Positions 10,301 to 18,296 of a stretch of DNA of 64,000 nucleotides are shown here, in pieces. Positions within the stretch are counted from its first letter, which is position 1. Each line of letters opens with the position of its first letter. The notes beneath the pieces were generated by a model, which did no database searches, was not told the origin of the DNA, and saw nothing but the letters and a program-made list of their open reading frames with translations. The stretch comes from Aquabacterium sp. (lineage in GTDB: Bacteria > Pseudomonadota > Gammaproteobacteria > Burkholderiales > Burkholderiaceae_C), in NCBI GenBank assembly GCA_023150345.1, contig JAKLLB010000012.1, forward strand, positions 1 through 64,000, written 5' to 3'. Made by a program: the position numbers and the translations under genes.

Positions 10301-10458
10301 CCGACCAGCCGTGTGCTCACGGTCACCACCGGCTCGTCGATGAGGGGGTACTCGCGCACGCTGAGCTGCTTGTACGACACCCCCCCCACCAGCATCAGCA
10401 TCAGCGACATCACCGTCGCGAAGACCGGCCGCCGGATCGAGAGATCAGACAACTTCAT
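7381..10458 (-). CDS. RND multidrug efflux permease (HAE1 family)
   Basis: 1025 residues, an inner-membrane proton-driven pump subunit of the AcrB/MexF type. It opens with LSIRRPVFATVMSLMLMLVGG, the usual first membrane helix, then a large periplasmic loop. The proton-relay aspartates are in GLVVDDAIVMLENIF (helix 4), with a second periplasmic loop and a second six-helix half to the C-terminus (GLITKHGILIVEF). I chose the ATG at 10458 (MKLSDLSI); longer readings add 40 residues unlike the family. The start lies 7 bases after the stop of the adaptor gene, so the two are co-transcribed. No outer-membrane factor gene is adjacent, so it presumably shares a TolC-like channel. The substrate cannot be told from sequence. 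Confidence 0.93.
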   Translation of the reverse strand: MKLSDLSIRRPVFATVMSLMLMLVGGVSYKQLSVREYPLIDEPVVTVSTRLVGASSEVIESQVTKPLEDSIAGIDGVDVLTSISRSEQSQISVRFKLTKDPDAAAADVRDRVSRVRGRLPDAADEPVIAKVEADASPVIWLAYVSETMSPLEVTDVINKIVKPRLQTIPGVADVMVGGDRRFAMRVWLDPERLAGYRLTVQDVEDAIRKQNLEVPAGRIESSQREFSVTSRTDLNTVGQFADVALKQVGGYTVRMRDVARVEETAASERTRVRLNGVPSISTGIVRNATANPLEVAAGVREALPLIQRDLPPSLKVVQANDNSVFIDRSIRSVFITVAEAIGLVALVVFVFLRTLRASIIPLVTIPVSLVGSFALMALAGFSVNTLTLLALVLAIGLVVDDAIVMLENIFRHIEEGLEPFQAALRGAREIGFAVVAMTLTLAAVFAPLAFTPGRTGRLFIEFALTLAGAVLVSGFVALTLTPMMCSKLLRHNSTPGAFDRGMERFLVAMAARYEGALRWVLTNRWVVLVVMATSAGGSWWLFANAKSELAPMEDRGVIIMPINAPDGATLDYTARYLDASDELAARFPEFDRRFFFAGNPSVASGFGILRTVDWSERTRSTQQLAQALRPLVAELPGVSAFPITPPSLGQGFRSRPLNVVVVTSDSYENLSGVAQQMLAEMGRNPGLIQPDTDLRLNKPEIFMEVDRDRAADLGINVDHVARTVETMLGGRNVTRYKRGADQYDVIVQTVAGGRTTPEDIDRLFVRGRNDTMVPLAALVKVREAVSPRELNHFNQRRSVNITADLAPGYALGDALAFMDDVARRVLKPGFTTELNGVSREFRESSGALGLVFVLALAFIFLVLAAQFESFVDPFIILLAVPLSMVGALAALKLTGGTLNVYSQIGLITLVGLITKHGILIVEFSNQLRQAGRSVHEAVVEAATLRLRPILMTTGAMVLGALPLALASGAGAESRQQIGWVIVGGMSVGTLLTIFVVPTVYTWLARRRVPGEIRTPEQAVAATGHD

Positions 10459-10465
10459 CGCGCCC

Positions 10466-11671
10466 TCAGGCTTTGCGGCCCGACGCCGCGATTGCCGCGG
10501 GCTGGCTGGAACTGGCTGCCGACGCTGGCCTGGAGCCGGATTCGGCGCCAACCTGGATGACGCGTACCCGCAAGCCATCGGCTTTCATCAGCCGGGGCTG
10601 CCCCGCGACGACCACTGTCTCGCGAGCCGCCAGGCCTTCGAGAATTTCGACCCGACCCACACTGCGGGCACCGATCTTGGCCACCATGCGCTGTGACACC
10701 TGCCGGCCCTGCACGTCGGTCACCACCTTCACAAGGTATTGCTGCTCACCCTGAGGCACCAGTGCCTCTTCGGGAACCGTGACGGCCCGCTCGCGAACGC
10801 CAAAGACGATGCGTGCACGCGCGAACATCCCGCTGCGCAGCACGCCATCGCCATGGGTCAGGCGCGCCCGGGCGAGCAGCGATCGGCCGTTGGCGTCGAG
10901 TACGGCGTCGACGGCCTCCACACGCGCAGCGAACTCGCGACCGGGTATCGCATCGACCTTCACGCTCACCAACTGGCCAGCACGCAGCCGGGATGAATAG
11001 CGCTCCGGCAGCCGCACATCGACCACAAGACCCGATGTATCTTCGATCTGCACCAGGTCGGCCCCATCCTTGACGTAGTCGCCGACGTTCACGCTGCGTA
11101 TGCCCATGGTGCCGTCGAATGGCGCCACGATGCGCAGTCGCTGCACCTGGGCGCGTGCCAGTGCCACCTGGGCCTGTGCGACCTCCAGATTGGCGGCGGC
11201 CTGATCCAGCGCACTCTGGGTGACGAAGTTCTGCGCCACCAGGTCGCGGTTGCGCTGCAGCTGCGTGCGGGCGATGCCTTCCTGCGCCACGGCCTGCTGC
11301 AGCTGCGCCTGTTGCAGCGTGTCGTCAAGCTGCGCCAGCAACTGGCCCTTTCGAACACGCTGGCCGTCGGCAAAACCCAGCCGAGCCACCCGCCCACTGA
11401 CTTCGGGGCGCAGCATGACGCCTTGGCGCGAGCGCAAGGTGCCCACGGCCAGCGCGTCGTCCTCGATCCGCTCCAGCGATGCCTGGGCCACCTCCACCGG
11501 AACCGGCCCCGTGGCCGCCGGCGCCTGCCCGGACGCGCCGCCGCGGCCCTTGGCGCCGGGCTCGACCGCGGCCGAGGCCGGCTGGCTCGAGGGACGATTC
11601 TGGAGCCACCACGCACCAACGCCCAGCGCACACAGCGCCACTGCTGCAACGACCAACTGGATCTTCTTCAT
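10466..11671 (-). CDS. RND efflux periplasmic adaptor (membrane-fusion protein)
   Basis: 401 residues, the HlyD/AcrA-type adaptor that bridges the RND pump to an outer-membrane channel. It has an N-terminal membrane anchor or signal segment (LVVAAVALCALGVGAWW). A lipoyl-like half follows (ADGQRVRKGQLLAQLDD), then a long Ala/Gln-rich alpha-hairpin of roughly 70 residues. The second lipoyl half is at VAPFDGTMGIRSVNVGDYV, with beta-barrel and membrane-proximal domains after it. There is no lipobox, so it is anchored by the N-terminal helix. I chose MKKIQL at 11671. It is the first gene of the pair with the permease. Confidence 0.92.
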   Translation of the reverse strand: MKKIQLVVAAVALCALGVGAWWLQNRPSSQPASAAVEPGAKGRGGASGQAPAATGPVPVEVAQASLERIEDDALAVGTLRSRQGVMLRPEVSGRVARLGFADGQRVRKGQLLAQLDDTLQQAQLQQAVAQEGIARTQLQRNRDLVAQNFVTQSALDQAAANLEVAQAQVALARAQVQRLRIVAPFDGTMGIRSVNVGDYVKDGADLVQIEDTSGLVVDVRLPERYSSRLRAGQLVSVKVDAIPGREFAARVEAVDAVLDANGRSLLARARLTHGDGVLRSGMFARARIVFGVRERAVTVPEEALVPQGEQQYLVKVVTDVQGRQVSQRMVAKIGARSVGRVEILEGLAARETVVVAGQPRLMKADGLRVRVIQVGAESGSRPASAASSSQPAAIAASGRKA

Positions 11672-11725
11672 GCACCGGCGCCTGCCACGCTGCAAACTGC
11701 TGACTGTACCGTCGATGAGATGCCC

Positions 11726-12169
11726 TCACCGCCGGGCCTGCTGCACGCCCTGGTTCGCGAGGCGGTCGGCCCGTTCGTTACCAGGATCGCCCGTGTGCCC
11801 TCGCACCCAGTGCCACTGCACATCGTGACCGGCGACCAGTTCGTCCAGGCGCCGCCACAGGTCTTCGTTCTTCACGGGCTTGCGGTCAGCCGTGAGCCAT
11901 CCGCGTGACTTCCACGCGTGGATCCAGCTGCTGATGCCGTTCTTCACGTACTCACTGTCGGTGTAGATAGCCACCGCGGACCGTCGCTTGAGCAGAGCCA
12001 GCGCCTCTATCACGGCGGTGAGTTCCATGCGGTTGTTCGTGGTGTGCGGGTCTCCGCCGAAGAGTTCGCGCTCATGCTCGCCCCAGCGCAACCATGCACC
12101 CCACCCACCGACGCCCGGGTTGCCCTTGCAGGCTCCATCTGTGTAGATCACGACTTGTTCGCTGCTCAT
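11726..12169 (-). CDS. rnhA: Ribonuclease HI
   Basis: 147 residues. It cleaves the RNA strand of RNA-DNA hybrids. All four acidic active-site residues are in their expected motifs: Asp in [11 protein letters not shown], Glu in [12 protein letters not shown], Asp in IYTDSEYV and Asp in [10 protein letters not shown]; the conserved His lies in [11 protein letters not shown]. The start ATG overlaps the stop of the upstream methyltransferase gene by four bases (ATGA), implying translational coupling. The gloB / methyltransferase / rnhA order matches E. coli gloB-yafS-rnhA. Confidence 0.97.
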   Translation of the reverse strand: MSSEQVVIYTDGACKGNPGVGGWGAWLRWGEHERELFGGDPHTTNNRMELTAVIEALALLKRRSAVAIYTDSEYVKNGISSWIHAWKSRGWLTADRKPVKNEDLWRRLDELVAGHDVQWHWVRGHTGDPGNERADRLANQGVQQARR

Positions 12170-13020
12170 GGCGCGCGATTGTCGCGGGGATGCGGCTCAC
12201 TGCGGGACCACCCGCCACGCGACACCACAACGGCCTTGCCGGCCTGCGCCGCACTGCGCTGCCGGCGCGCAGGACCGACCAGGCGCATGCCCCGCACGCG
12301 CTTGACCGCAACCAGGATGTACAGCGCACCGAGAACCGGCCACCACTGCGAACCGGCCCGCTCGATCCATGACCCTCGTTCGAGCCAACCGGCAGACCGC
12401 CAGGGCGGCCGCCAGCATCCAAAGCGACCCACTACGACCTCGAGACCCAGCAACCGCAACCAATCGCGCAACCGCCAATAGCCGATGAAGTCACCCGCAC
12501 GCGGCATGAACAACGCACGGGTGCTGTCACGCCCATGAAACAGGCGTCCCATGCGCTGTCGAAGCGCCCACATGCTGGCCGGGTTGAAGCCTGTGATGAT
12601 GACGTGCCCCTCGGGCACCAGCACCCGCTCGACCTCGCGCAGGGTCTGGTGCGCATCCCGCGACAGTTCCAGCGTATGGGGCAACAGCACCAGGTCCATG
12701 CACTGGGCTGGAAGCGGCAGCGCATCGAACTCACAGTGCAGGTGCAAGCCGCCGATGGGGGCCAGCGTACTCAGCGCTTCGTCCACGGCAGGAACCGGAA
12801 CAGGCTCGGGTGCATAGACCGTCTCGGCGGCCACCCACCGGTGCGGCATCCGGTTGGTGCGCAAGGCATCGAGTTCGGGCAGGCCGAGCTGAAGGGCATG
12901 GAAGCCGAAAACATCGGCCACCGCGCGATCGAGCTCGACCTGCTCCCATGCCATGAGGTACTGGCCCGGAGGGGTTCGCAGCCACTGGCCGAACTCTATA
13001 ATCGACTGGTCGCGCGTCAT
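12166..13020 (-). CDS. SAM-dependent methyltransferase, YafS-like
   Basis: 284 residues when started at the ATG at 13020 (MTRDQSII). It looks like a class I methyltransferase of the methyltransferase-11 group. The best preserved part is [26 protein letters not shown] followed by [10 protein letters not shown], corresponding to motifs after the SAM site. The N-terminal glycine-rich SAM motif is weak. The C-terminal 50 residues are basic and variable. It sits between gloB and rnhA as yafS does in E. coli; the substrate is unknown. Its start codon overlaps the gloB start codon on the opposite strand (CATG at 13018-13021), so each gene's control sequences lie inside the other gene. A longer start at 13053 is possible but less likely. 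Confidence 0.8.
   Translation of the reverse strand: MTRDQSIIEFGQWLRTPPGQYLMAWEQVELDRAVADVFGFHALQLGLPELDALRTNRMPHRWVAAETVYAPEPVPVPAVDEALSTLAPIGGLHLHCEFDALPLPAQCMDLVLLPHTLELSRDAHQTLREVERVLVPEGHVIITGFNPASMWALRQRMGRLFHGRDSTRALFMPRAGDFIGYWRLRDWLRLLGLEVVVGRFGCWRPPWRSAGWLERGSWIERAGSQWWPVLGALYILVAVKRVRGMRLVGPARRQRSAAQAGKAVVVSRGGWSRSEPHPRDNRAP
12975..13002 (+). promoter_or_regulatory. Probable sigma-70 promoter of gloB
   Basis: TTCGCA (12975-12980, four of six matches to TTGACA) is separated by 16 bases from a perfect TATAAT (12997-13002). Transcription would start near 13009, giving a leader of about 10 bases before the gloB ATG at 13019. The promoter lies inside the first codons of the divergent methyltransferase gene. 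Confidence 0.6.
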
Positions 13021-13792
13021 GACTCTGATCGCCCTGCCCGCCTTCGCAGACAACTACATCTGGATGCTTCACGATGGTCGCGGGGCCGTCGTCGTCGATC
13101 CGGGGGACGCGGCGCCGGTGCTCTCGGCACTCGAGGCCCTGGGGCTCGCGCTGCGTGCCATTCTAGTGACGCACCATCACTCAGACCACACCGGGGGCAT
13201 CGAAGCCCTGCGCAGCCACCTTGATGGCCCCGTTTACGCCCCTGCCGACGAACCGGTCCAGGAACCCTTCGAGCCCGTTCGACAGGCGGTGCGCTTCGAA
13301 GCCATAGGAGCCTCGTTCGAGGTCATCGATGTGCCTGGCCATACGGCAGGTCATGTGGCCTACTTCTGCAGGCCGGCCGATGACGCCGATCCGCTGCTGT
13401 TCTGTGGCGACACCCTCTTCTCCGCGGGCTGCGGCCGGTTGTTCGAAGGCACGGCACCCCAGATGTTCTGGTCACTGCAGCGCCTCCTTGCACTTCCAGC
13501 CAACACGCAGGTGTGCTGCGCCCACGAGTACACCGAGTCCAATCTTCGCTTTGCACAGATGGTCGAGCCGGATAACCTCGATATAGCGCAGCACACCGCT
13601 CACTGCCGGGCCTTGCGCCTGGCTGGCAAGCCCACGCTGCCATCAAGCTTGGCCATGGAACGCCGCATCAATCCTTTCATGCGCACCGCCGTTGCCGCCG
13701 TCCAGGCTGCTGCCCGCAACCATGGCGCCGTCGGCGTCGACGAAGTGGCGACGTTCGCCGCTTTGCGTGAGTGGAAGAACCAATGCCGATGA
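13019..13792 (+). CDS. gloB: Hydroxyacylglutathione hydrolase (glyoxalase II)
   Basis: 257 residues. It hydrolyses S-D-lactoylglutathione to lactate and glutathione, the second step of methylglyoxal detoxification. The metallo-beta-lactamase metal site is THHHSDH near residue 45, with further ligands in VPGHTAGHV, FCGDTLFSAGCGR and CAHEYT. The C-terminal helical domain ends in a REWKN motif typical of glyoxalase II. The ATG at 13019 gives [15 protein letters not shown], the canonical N-terminus. It converges on mltD downstream, overlapping its start. The divergent partner is the YafS-like methyltransferase. Confidence 0.96.
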   Translation: MTLIALPAFADNYIWMLHDGRGAVVVDPGDAAPVLSALEALGLALRAILVTHHHSDHTGGIEALRSHLDGPVYAPADEPVQEPFEPVRQAVRFEAIGASFEVIDVPGHTAGHVAYFCRPADDADPLLFCGDTLFSAGCGRLFEGTAPQMFWSLQRLLALPANTQVCCAHEYTESNLRFAQMVEPDNLDIAQHTAHCRALRLAGKPTLPSSLAMERRINPFMRTAVAAVQAAARNHGAVGVDEVATFAALREWKNQCR

Positions 13793-15420
13793 CTTCGCAC
13801 CGATTGGCTGGCATCGCCGGCACCTTCTTGCTCGCCTGGCTGGCCGGGTGCGCCACACCGCCGGAACCGGTGTTGGCTGAACCAGTGACTGCCGTGGCGC
13901 CGCTGCCCGAGCCGGTGGCCTCAGCACCGGTGGCGGCAGCACCGGCATCGGCGCCAGCAGAGCCGATGGTCGCGGTAGCGGTCATAGACCCGCTGCGCCC
14001 CGAGGTCCGGATCGACCCCAACGACGCCAATGCCGGTATCGACCTGTGGGAGCGCGTGCGCAAGGGCTATGCAATCGCCGACATCGACACCGACCTCGTT
14101 CGCAAGTGGGAGCAGTGGTACGCGAACCGACCCGACTATGTGCAGCGCATGACGGATCGCGGCGGGCGCTATCTCTTCCACATCGTCGAGGAACTGCAGC
14201 GGCGTGACATGCCCACCGATCTCGCGCTGCTGCCATTCATCGAGAGCGCCTACAACCCGCAGGCCATGTCGCATGCCAAGGCTTCAGGCATGTGGCAGTT
14301 CATTCCGGGCACCGGTCGCGACTTCGACCTCAAGCAAAACGTCTTCCGCGACGACCGCCGCGACGTACTGGCCTCGACGCGCGCCGCGCTCGACTACCTG
14401 CAGTCGTTGCACGGCATGTTCGAGGACTGGCAACTCGCCCTGGCAGCGTACAACTGGGGCCAGGGCAACGTGCAACGGGCGGTGGCACGCAATGCACGCG
14501 CGGGAAAGCCGACGGATTACCTCAGTCTTCGCATGCCTCTCGAGACCCGCGACTACTTGCCCAAGTTGCAGGCGGTCAAGAACATCGTCGCCAGGCCACA
14601 GGCCTTCGGACTGACCCTGCCCGCTCTGAAGAACCACCCCTATTTCCTCTCGGTGCCCATCGAGCGCGATATCGACGTCGAGCTGGCCGCGCGGTTGGCA
14701 GCGCTTCCCTTGGATGAGTTCCACCAGCTCAATCCCCAGATGAACAAGCCCGTCATCCTGGCTGCGAGCACACCCCAGGTGCTGCTGCCCTACGACAACG
14801 CCAATGCGTTCGTGCGGGCACTGGGCCGCCATGCGGGGCCGCTGGCCAGCTGGACGGCCTGGATCGCACCCCGCACGCTGCGTGCCTCCGAGGCTGCGCG
14901 CATCACAGGTACCAGCGAAGCGCAACTGCGCGAAGTCAACCGCATTCCCGCCAGGATGCTGGTCAAGGCTGGCTCGACACTGCTCGTGCCGCGACCTGCG
15001 GCCCATGACCAGGACGTCTCGGAATCGGTGGCCGACAATGCATCGCTGGCCCTGACACCTGAACGCGGCCAGTTGCGCAAGGTCGCGTTCAAGGCCGGAC
15101 GGCGGGGCGACACAGTGACCGCAGTGGCTCGGCGCTACAAGGTGTCGGCCACCGATGTGGCGCACTGGAACAGTACAACCATCGATGCCCAGTTCCGCGC
15201 CGGCCAATCCGTTGTGGTCATGCTGGCACCTGCCGCCCGTGGTGTCGTCGGGGCCCACAACGCCCACGTCCGGCCGCCGGTGCCGACCCGCGCTGTGGCG
15301 TCTGCCAAGCCTGCGCCCAAGAAGGCAACTGCAGCTGCGCAGCGCAAGGCTGTCGCAGCAGCATCCATGCGTTCCGCGAAGCCGTCACGGAAGACACGCA
15401 CCCAGGTAGCCCAACGCTGA
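13783..15420 (+). CDS. mltD: Membrane-bound lytic murein transglycosylase D
   Basis: 545 residues. It cleaves the glycan strands of peptidoglycan, forming 1,6-anhydro ends. It starts with a lipoprotein signal, cysteine of LAWLAGCAT being the lipidation site, then a Pro/Ala linker. The SLT (GH23) domain has the catalytic Glu in LLPFIESAYNP and the motif AKASGMWQFIPGTGRDF. Two LysM-like repeats follow near residues 370 and 435 (the second at GDTVTAVARRYKVSATDV). The tail is a Lys/Ala/Arg-rich stretch of about 60 residues with no known function. It overlaps gloB by ten bases; GGAAG before the ATG at 13783 favours that start over the ATG at 13789. Confidence 0.92.
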   Translation: MPMTSHRLAGIAGTFLLAWLAGCATPPEPVLAEPVTAVAPLPEPVASAPVAAAPASAPAEPMVAVAVIDPLRPEVRIDPNDANAGIDLWERVRKGYAIADIDTDLVRKWEQWYANRPDYVQRMTDRGGRYLFHIVEELQRRDMPTDLALLPFIESAYNPQAMSHAKASGMWQFIPGTGRDFDLKQNVFRDDRRDVLASTRAALDYLQSLHGMFEDWQLALAAYNWGQGNVQRAVARNARAGKPTDYLSLRMPLETRDYLPKLQAVKNIVARPQAFGLTLPALKNHPYFLSVPIERDIDVELAARLAALPLDEFHQLNPQMNKPVILAASTPQVLLPYDNANAFVRALGRHAGPLASWTAWIAPRTLRASEAARITGTSEAQLREVNRIPARMLVKAGSTLLVPRPAAHDQDVSESVADNASLALTPERGQLRKVAFKAGRRGDTVTAVARRYKVSATDVAHWNSTTIDAQFRAGQSVVVMLAPAARGVVGAHNAHVRPPVPTRAVASAKPAPKKATAAAQRKAVAAASMRSAKPSRKTRTQVAQR

Positions 15421-15472
15421 CGCCGCGTGCTTACGGGCTCCCGGCGTCCTGCGGGGCACGCGCGGGGCGGTG

Positions 15473-16063
15473 TCAGCGGCGGTCGTTCAACGCGTGTGCC
15501 AGCGTCGGAAGGTCGACGTACTCGAGTTCACTCCCCGCCGGAACACCGCGCGCCAGTCGCGTCACCGCCAGCCCGCGCGCCTTGAGTGCCTGCGCCAGTA
15601 CATGGGCCGTCGCCTCACCCTCAGCAGTGAAGCTGGTCGCCATCACGACCTCGCGCAACAGCGGGTCCGATGCGCGATCCAGCAACTCGGTCGCACCCAG
15701 TTCCTGAAGGCCGCGACCCTCCAGTGGCTTCAACCGACCCATCAGCACGAAATACAGCCCTCGATAGCTGCCCGTGCGCTCGATGGCCGCTTGGTCGGCC
15801 GGCGTCTCGACGACCATGAGTTGCCCGGCATCGCGGGATTGGTCGCTGCAGGTCGCGCAAGTCGATGCTTCAGTCAGCGTGTGGCACCGCGAACACCTGC
15901 CGACGGCAGCCACGGCGCCATCCAAGGCCCGTGCGAGCCGCTGCGCCACATCGCGATCGTGCTGCAGCAAGTGATACGCAATCCGCTGCGCCGACTTCTG
16001 GCCGATGCCAGGGAGGTCGCGCAGGGCGTCGATCAGATCCTCCAGACGATGCTCACGCACCAC
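15473..16063 (-). CDS. recR: Recombination mediator RecR
   Basis: 196 residues. RecR works with RecO/RecF to load RecA at gaps. The helix-hairpin-helix region is [17 protein letters not shown], the C4 zinc finger is [16 protein letters not shown], and the Toprim part begins [13 protein letters not shown]. The likely start is GTG at 16063 ([19 protein letters not shown]); no ATG lies in a better place. It is third in dnaX-ybaB-recR, the conserved order in proteobacteria, with a 34-base gap after ybaB. Confidence 0.95.
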   Translation of the reverse strand: MVREHRLEDLIDALRDLPGIGQKSAQRIAYHLLQHDRDVAQRLARALDGAVAAVGRCSRCHTLTEASTCATCSDQSRDAGQLMVVETPADQAAIERTGSYRGLYFVLMGRLKPLEGRGLQELGATELLDRASDPLLREVVMATSFTAEGEATAHVLAQALKARGLAVTRLARGVPAGSELEYVDLPTLAHALNDRR

Positions 16064-16097
16064 GTCGGAATCCCGCGCAAGCCGCTGCAGTTGCGAC

Positions 16098-16424
16098 TTA
16101 GAACGGCAGCTTGAGGCCAGGAATCTGCGGCATGCCCGCGGTCAGCCGGCCCATGCGCTCCTGGGTGGTGGCTTCGACCCGTCGAACGGCATCATTGAAT
16201 GCCGCGGCCACCAGGTCTTCCAGCATGTCCTTGTCGTCGGCGAGCAGGCTCGGATCGATCGTGACCCGCTTCACATCGTGCTTGCACGTCATCTGCACCT
16301 TGACCAGGCCGGCCCCCGACTGGCCCTCGACTTCGACGCTGGCCAGTTCCTCCTGCGCCTTGCGCAGGTTCTCTTGCATCGCCTGTGCCTGCTTCATCAG
16401 CCCGGCGAGTTGGTTCTTCATCAT
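16098..16424 (-). CDS. ybaB: YbaB/EbfC nucleoid-associated protein
   Basis: 108 residues. This small dimeric DNA-binding protein is encoded next to dnaX and recR in most bacteria. It begins [27 protein letters not shown], a helical segment, and has the conserved [21 protein letters not shown] core. Its ATG overlaps the dnaX stop codon (ATGA at 16421-16424), so translation is coupled. Its exact function is not settled even in model species. Confidence 0.95.
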   Translation of the reverse strand: MMKNQLAGLMKQAQAMQENLRKAQEELASVEVEGQSGAGLVKVQMTCKHDVKRVTIDPSLLADDKDMLEDLVAAAFNDAVRRVEATTQERMGRLTAGMPQIPGLKLPF

Positions 16425-18247
16425 GATGTGGGTATCCCCGGTTCCTGGGTGGGTTTGATCGATCCGGTCACGAGGCGCGCCGTGCCGAATTGCAGCAGCA
16501 AGGCTCGCACCTGCGGATCGGACTCGATGATGCGTTCGGCCTCGCGCTGGGCCGCCCGGCGCGCAGCCTCATCGCGCAGCGCGAGACTGTCCTCGGCCAT
16601 GCCGGGCTCCACAAGCAGGCGCACCGGGCGTTCGTCCGGATACGCCTCGCACAGCGCGGCTTCCAGCTTGTCGCGCACGGATGGCGATCGCAGGCTTTCG
16701 CGTTCGACGCGCAGACGCCACGTCATCCCTGGCGTGCCTTCGTCCCGGCCGAGTGGCTGCGCCTGCCACGCCAACTCGCGAACCAGGGCACCGATGGTGC
16801 CGGTCTGGCCCAGCGGACGGACCAGGGACTCCCAGCGGTCACCCCACGGCGTGGTCACCAGCGGCGTATCCGCAGTTGGGTCGGTCCCGTGCTTGACGGA
16901 CGGTGTCGGCTCTGGCGGGCGTTCGGCCTCGACAGCGGCTTCCAGGCTGCGAGACATGCCGCCTGCGGTTGCATCGTCGGGCAGTTCGTCCGTCACCCAA
17001 GGCGGAACCTCATGCGGCTGCGCGGTCGCCCGGGCCGGCTTTGCGACGGAAACCGCCTGTCGCCCGGGCTGCGCCACGGCGGTGGCGCGGGCATGCGTCG
17101 GCGTCACGGCCAGCGCCGCCGAACGCGAACCCGTCGGTGTCTCGGGCACTGCCGGCGGAAACGCCAGCATGCGCAGCAACACCATGATCAGCGCCGCGTA
17201 CTCATCGCTCAACAAGGCGAGCTCGGCCCGACCGTGAACGACGATGCTGTAGAGCAACTGGGTCTCATCGGCAGGCACCGCCTGGGCAAGTTCGACTGCC
17301 TGCTGCGCCTGGGCGTCCTGTTGGTCGAGCGCACCAGGAACGGCCTGCTCGACGGCCATCTGTTGCAGCACAAGCGCCATTTCCTCGAGCGTGCCTGAAG
17401 CCGAGAGCCCGTTCGCGCGCAACTCATCCACAACGGCCAACACCTCTGCCCCGTCGCGTCGGCCCAGCGCCGCGACCAGTCGCGCCGCATGGAGCCGATC
17501 GACAACGCCGAGCATGCCCCTGACGCCTGCCTCGGTGAGCGTGCCCGCCCCGTAGGCGATGGCCTGGTCGGTCAGGGACAGTGCATCACGCATCGAGCCG
17601 CGTGCCGCGCGCGCGAGCAGCCGCAGTGCCGGCGCATCGCAGGCCACGGCCTCGGACTGCAAGACCTCAGCCAGGTGCGCCTGGATCACCTCTGGCGCCA
17701 TCGGCCTGAGGTTGAACTGCAGGCAGCGACTGAGCACCGTGGGCAGCATCTTCTCGGGATCGGTCGTCGCGAGCACGAACTTCAGGTACTCCGGCGGCTC
17801 CTCCAGCGTCTTGAGCAACGCATTGAACGCATCCTTCGTCAGCTGGTGCGCCTCGTCGATCATGAACACCTTGTAGCGGCCGACACTGGGCTTGTAGGCC
17901 GCCCGCTCGATCAGGTCACGGATCTCGTCGATGCTGCGGTTGGACGCGGCGTCGAGCTCGATGTAGTCGATATAGCGGTCCGCGTCGATCTCCGTGCACG
18001 CCTGGCACTGGCCACACGGCCGGGGTGTCACACCACCGCGGCCGTCCGTACCGATGCAGTTCAGGCTCTTGGCCAGGATGCGGCTGACTGTCGTCTTGCC
18101 GATACCCCGCGTTCCGGTGAACAGATAGGCGTGGTGCAGGCGCCCGCTGCTCAGGGCGTTGGACAACGCCTGCACCACGTGCTCCTGCCCGACCATCTGG
18201 TCGAAGCTGCGGGGTCGGTACTTGCGCGCCAGGACGACGTGACTCAT
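16421..18247 (-). CDS. dnaX: DNA polymerase III subunit tau (clamp loader)
   Basis: 608 residues. It is the AAA+ motor of the clamp loader and, through its tail, links the polymerases at the fork. It opens with [17 protein letters not shown], has Walker A GTRGIGKT near residues 45-52, zinc-binding cysteines in CGQCQAC, the DEAH-like MIDEAHQLT, and the sensor region [18 protein letters not shown]. Residues after about 370 are the Pro/Ala-rich linker and the C-terminal polymerase-binding part. I see no A-AAA-AAG slippery heptamer, so a shorter gamma product by frameshift is not evident. Divergent from the PurM-like gene with about 50 bases between them. Confidence 0.96.
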   Translation of the reverse strand: MSHVVLARKYRPRSFDQMVGQEHVVQALSNALSSGRLHHAYLFTGTRGIGKTTVSRILAKSLNCIGTDGRGGVTPRPCGQCQACTEIDADRYIDYIELDAASNRSIDEIRDLIERAAYKPSVGRYKVFMIDEAHQLTKDAFNALLKTLEEPPEYLKFVLATTDPEKMLPTVLSRCLQFNLRPMAPEVIQAHLAEVLQSEAVACDAPALRLLARAARGSMRDALSLTDQAIAYGAGTLTEAGVRGMLGVVDRLHAARLVAALGRRDGAEVLAVVDELRANGLSASGTLEEMALVLQQMAVEQAVPGALDQQDAQAQQAVELAQAVPADETQLLYSIVVHGRAELALLSDEYAALIMVLLRMLAFPPAVPETPTGSRSAALAVTPTHARATAVAQPGRQAVSVAKPARATAQPHEVPPWVTDELPDDATAGGMSRSLEAAVEAERPPEPTPSVKHGTDPTADTPLVTTPWGDRWESLVRPLGQTGTIGALVRELAWQAQPLGRDEGTPGMTWRLRVERESLRSPSVRDKLEAALCEAYPDERPVRLLVEPGMAEDSLALRDEAARRAAQREAERIIESDPQVRALLLQFGTARLVTGSIKPTQEPGIPTS

Positions 18248-18296
18248 GCGGTCATTCTACGGGCCGACCCCAGTGGGCCTGCCCGATAATCCGCCG

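Noticed and set aside
16421..18247. Programmed frameshift in dnaX giving a gamma subunit
   Set aside because: I looked for an A-AAA-AAG slippery heptamer and a following stem in the linker region and did not see one.
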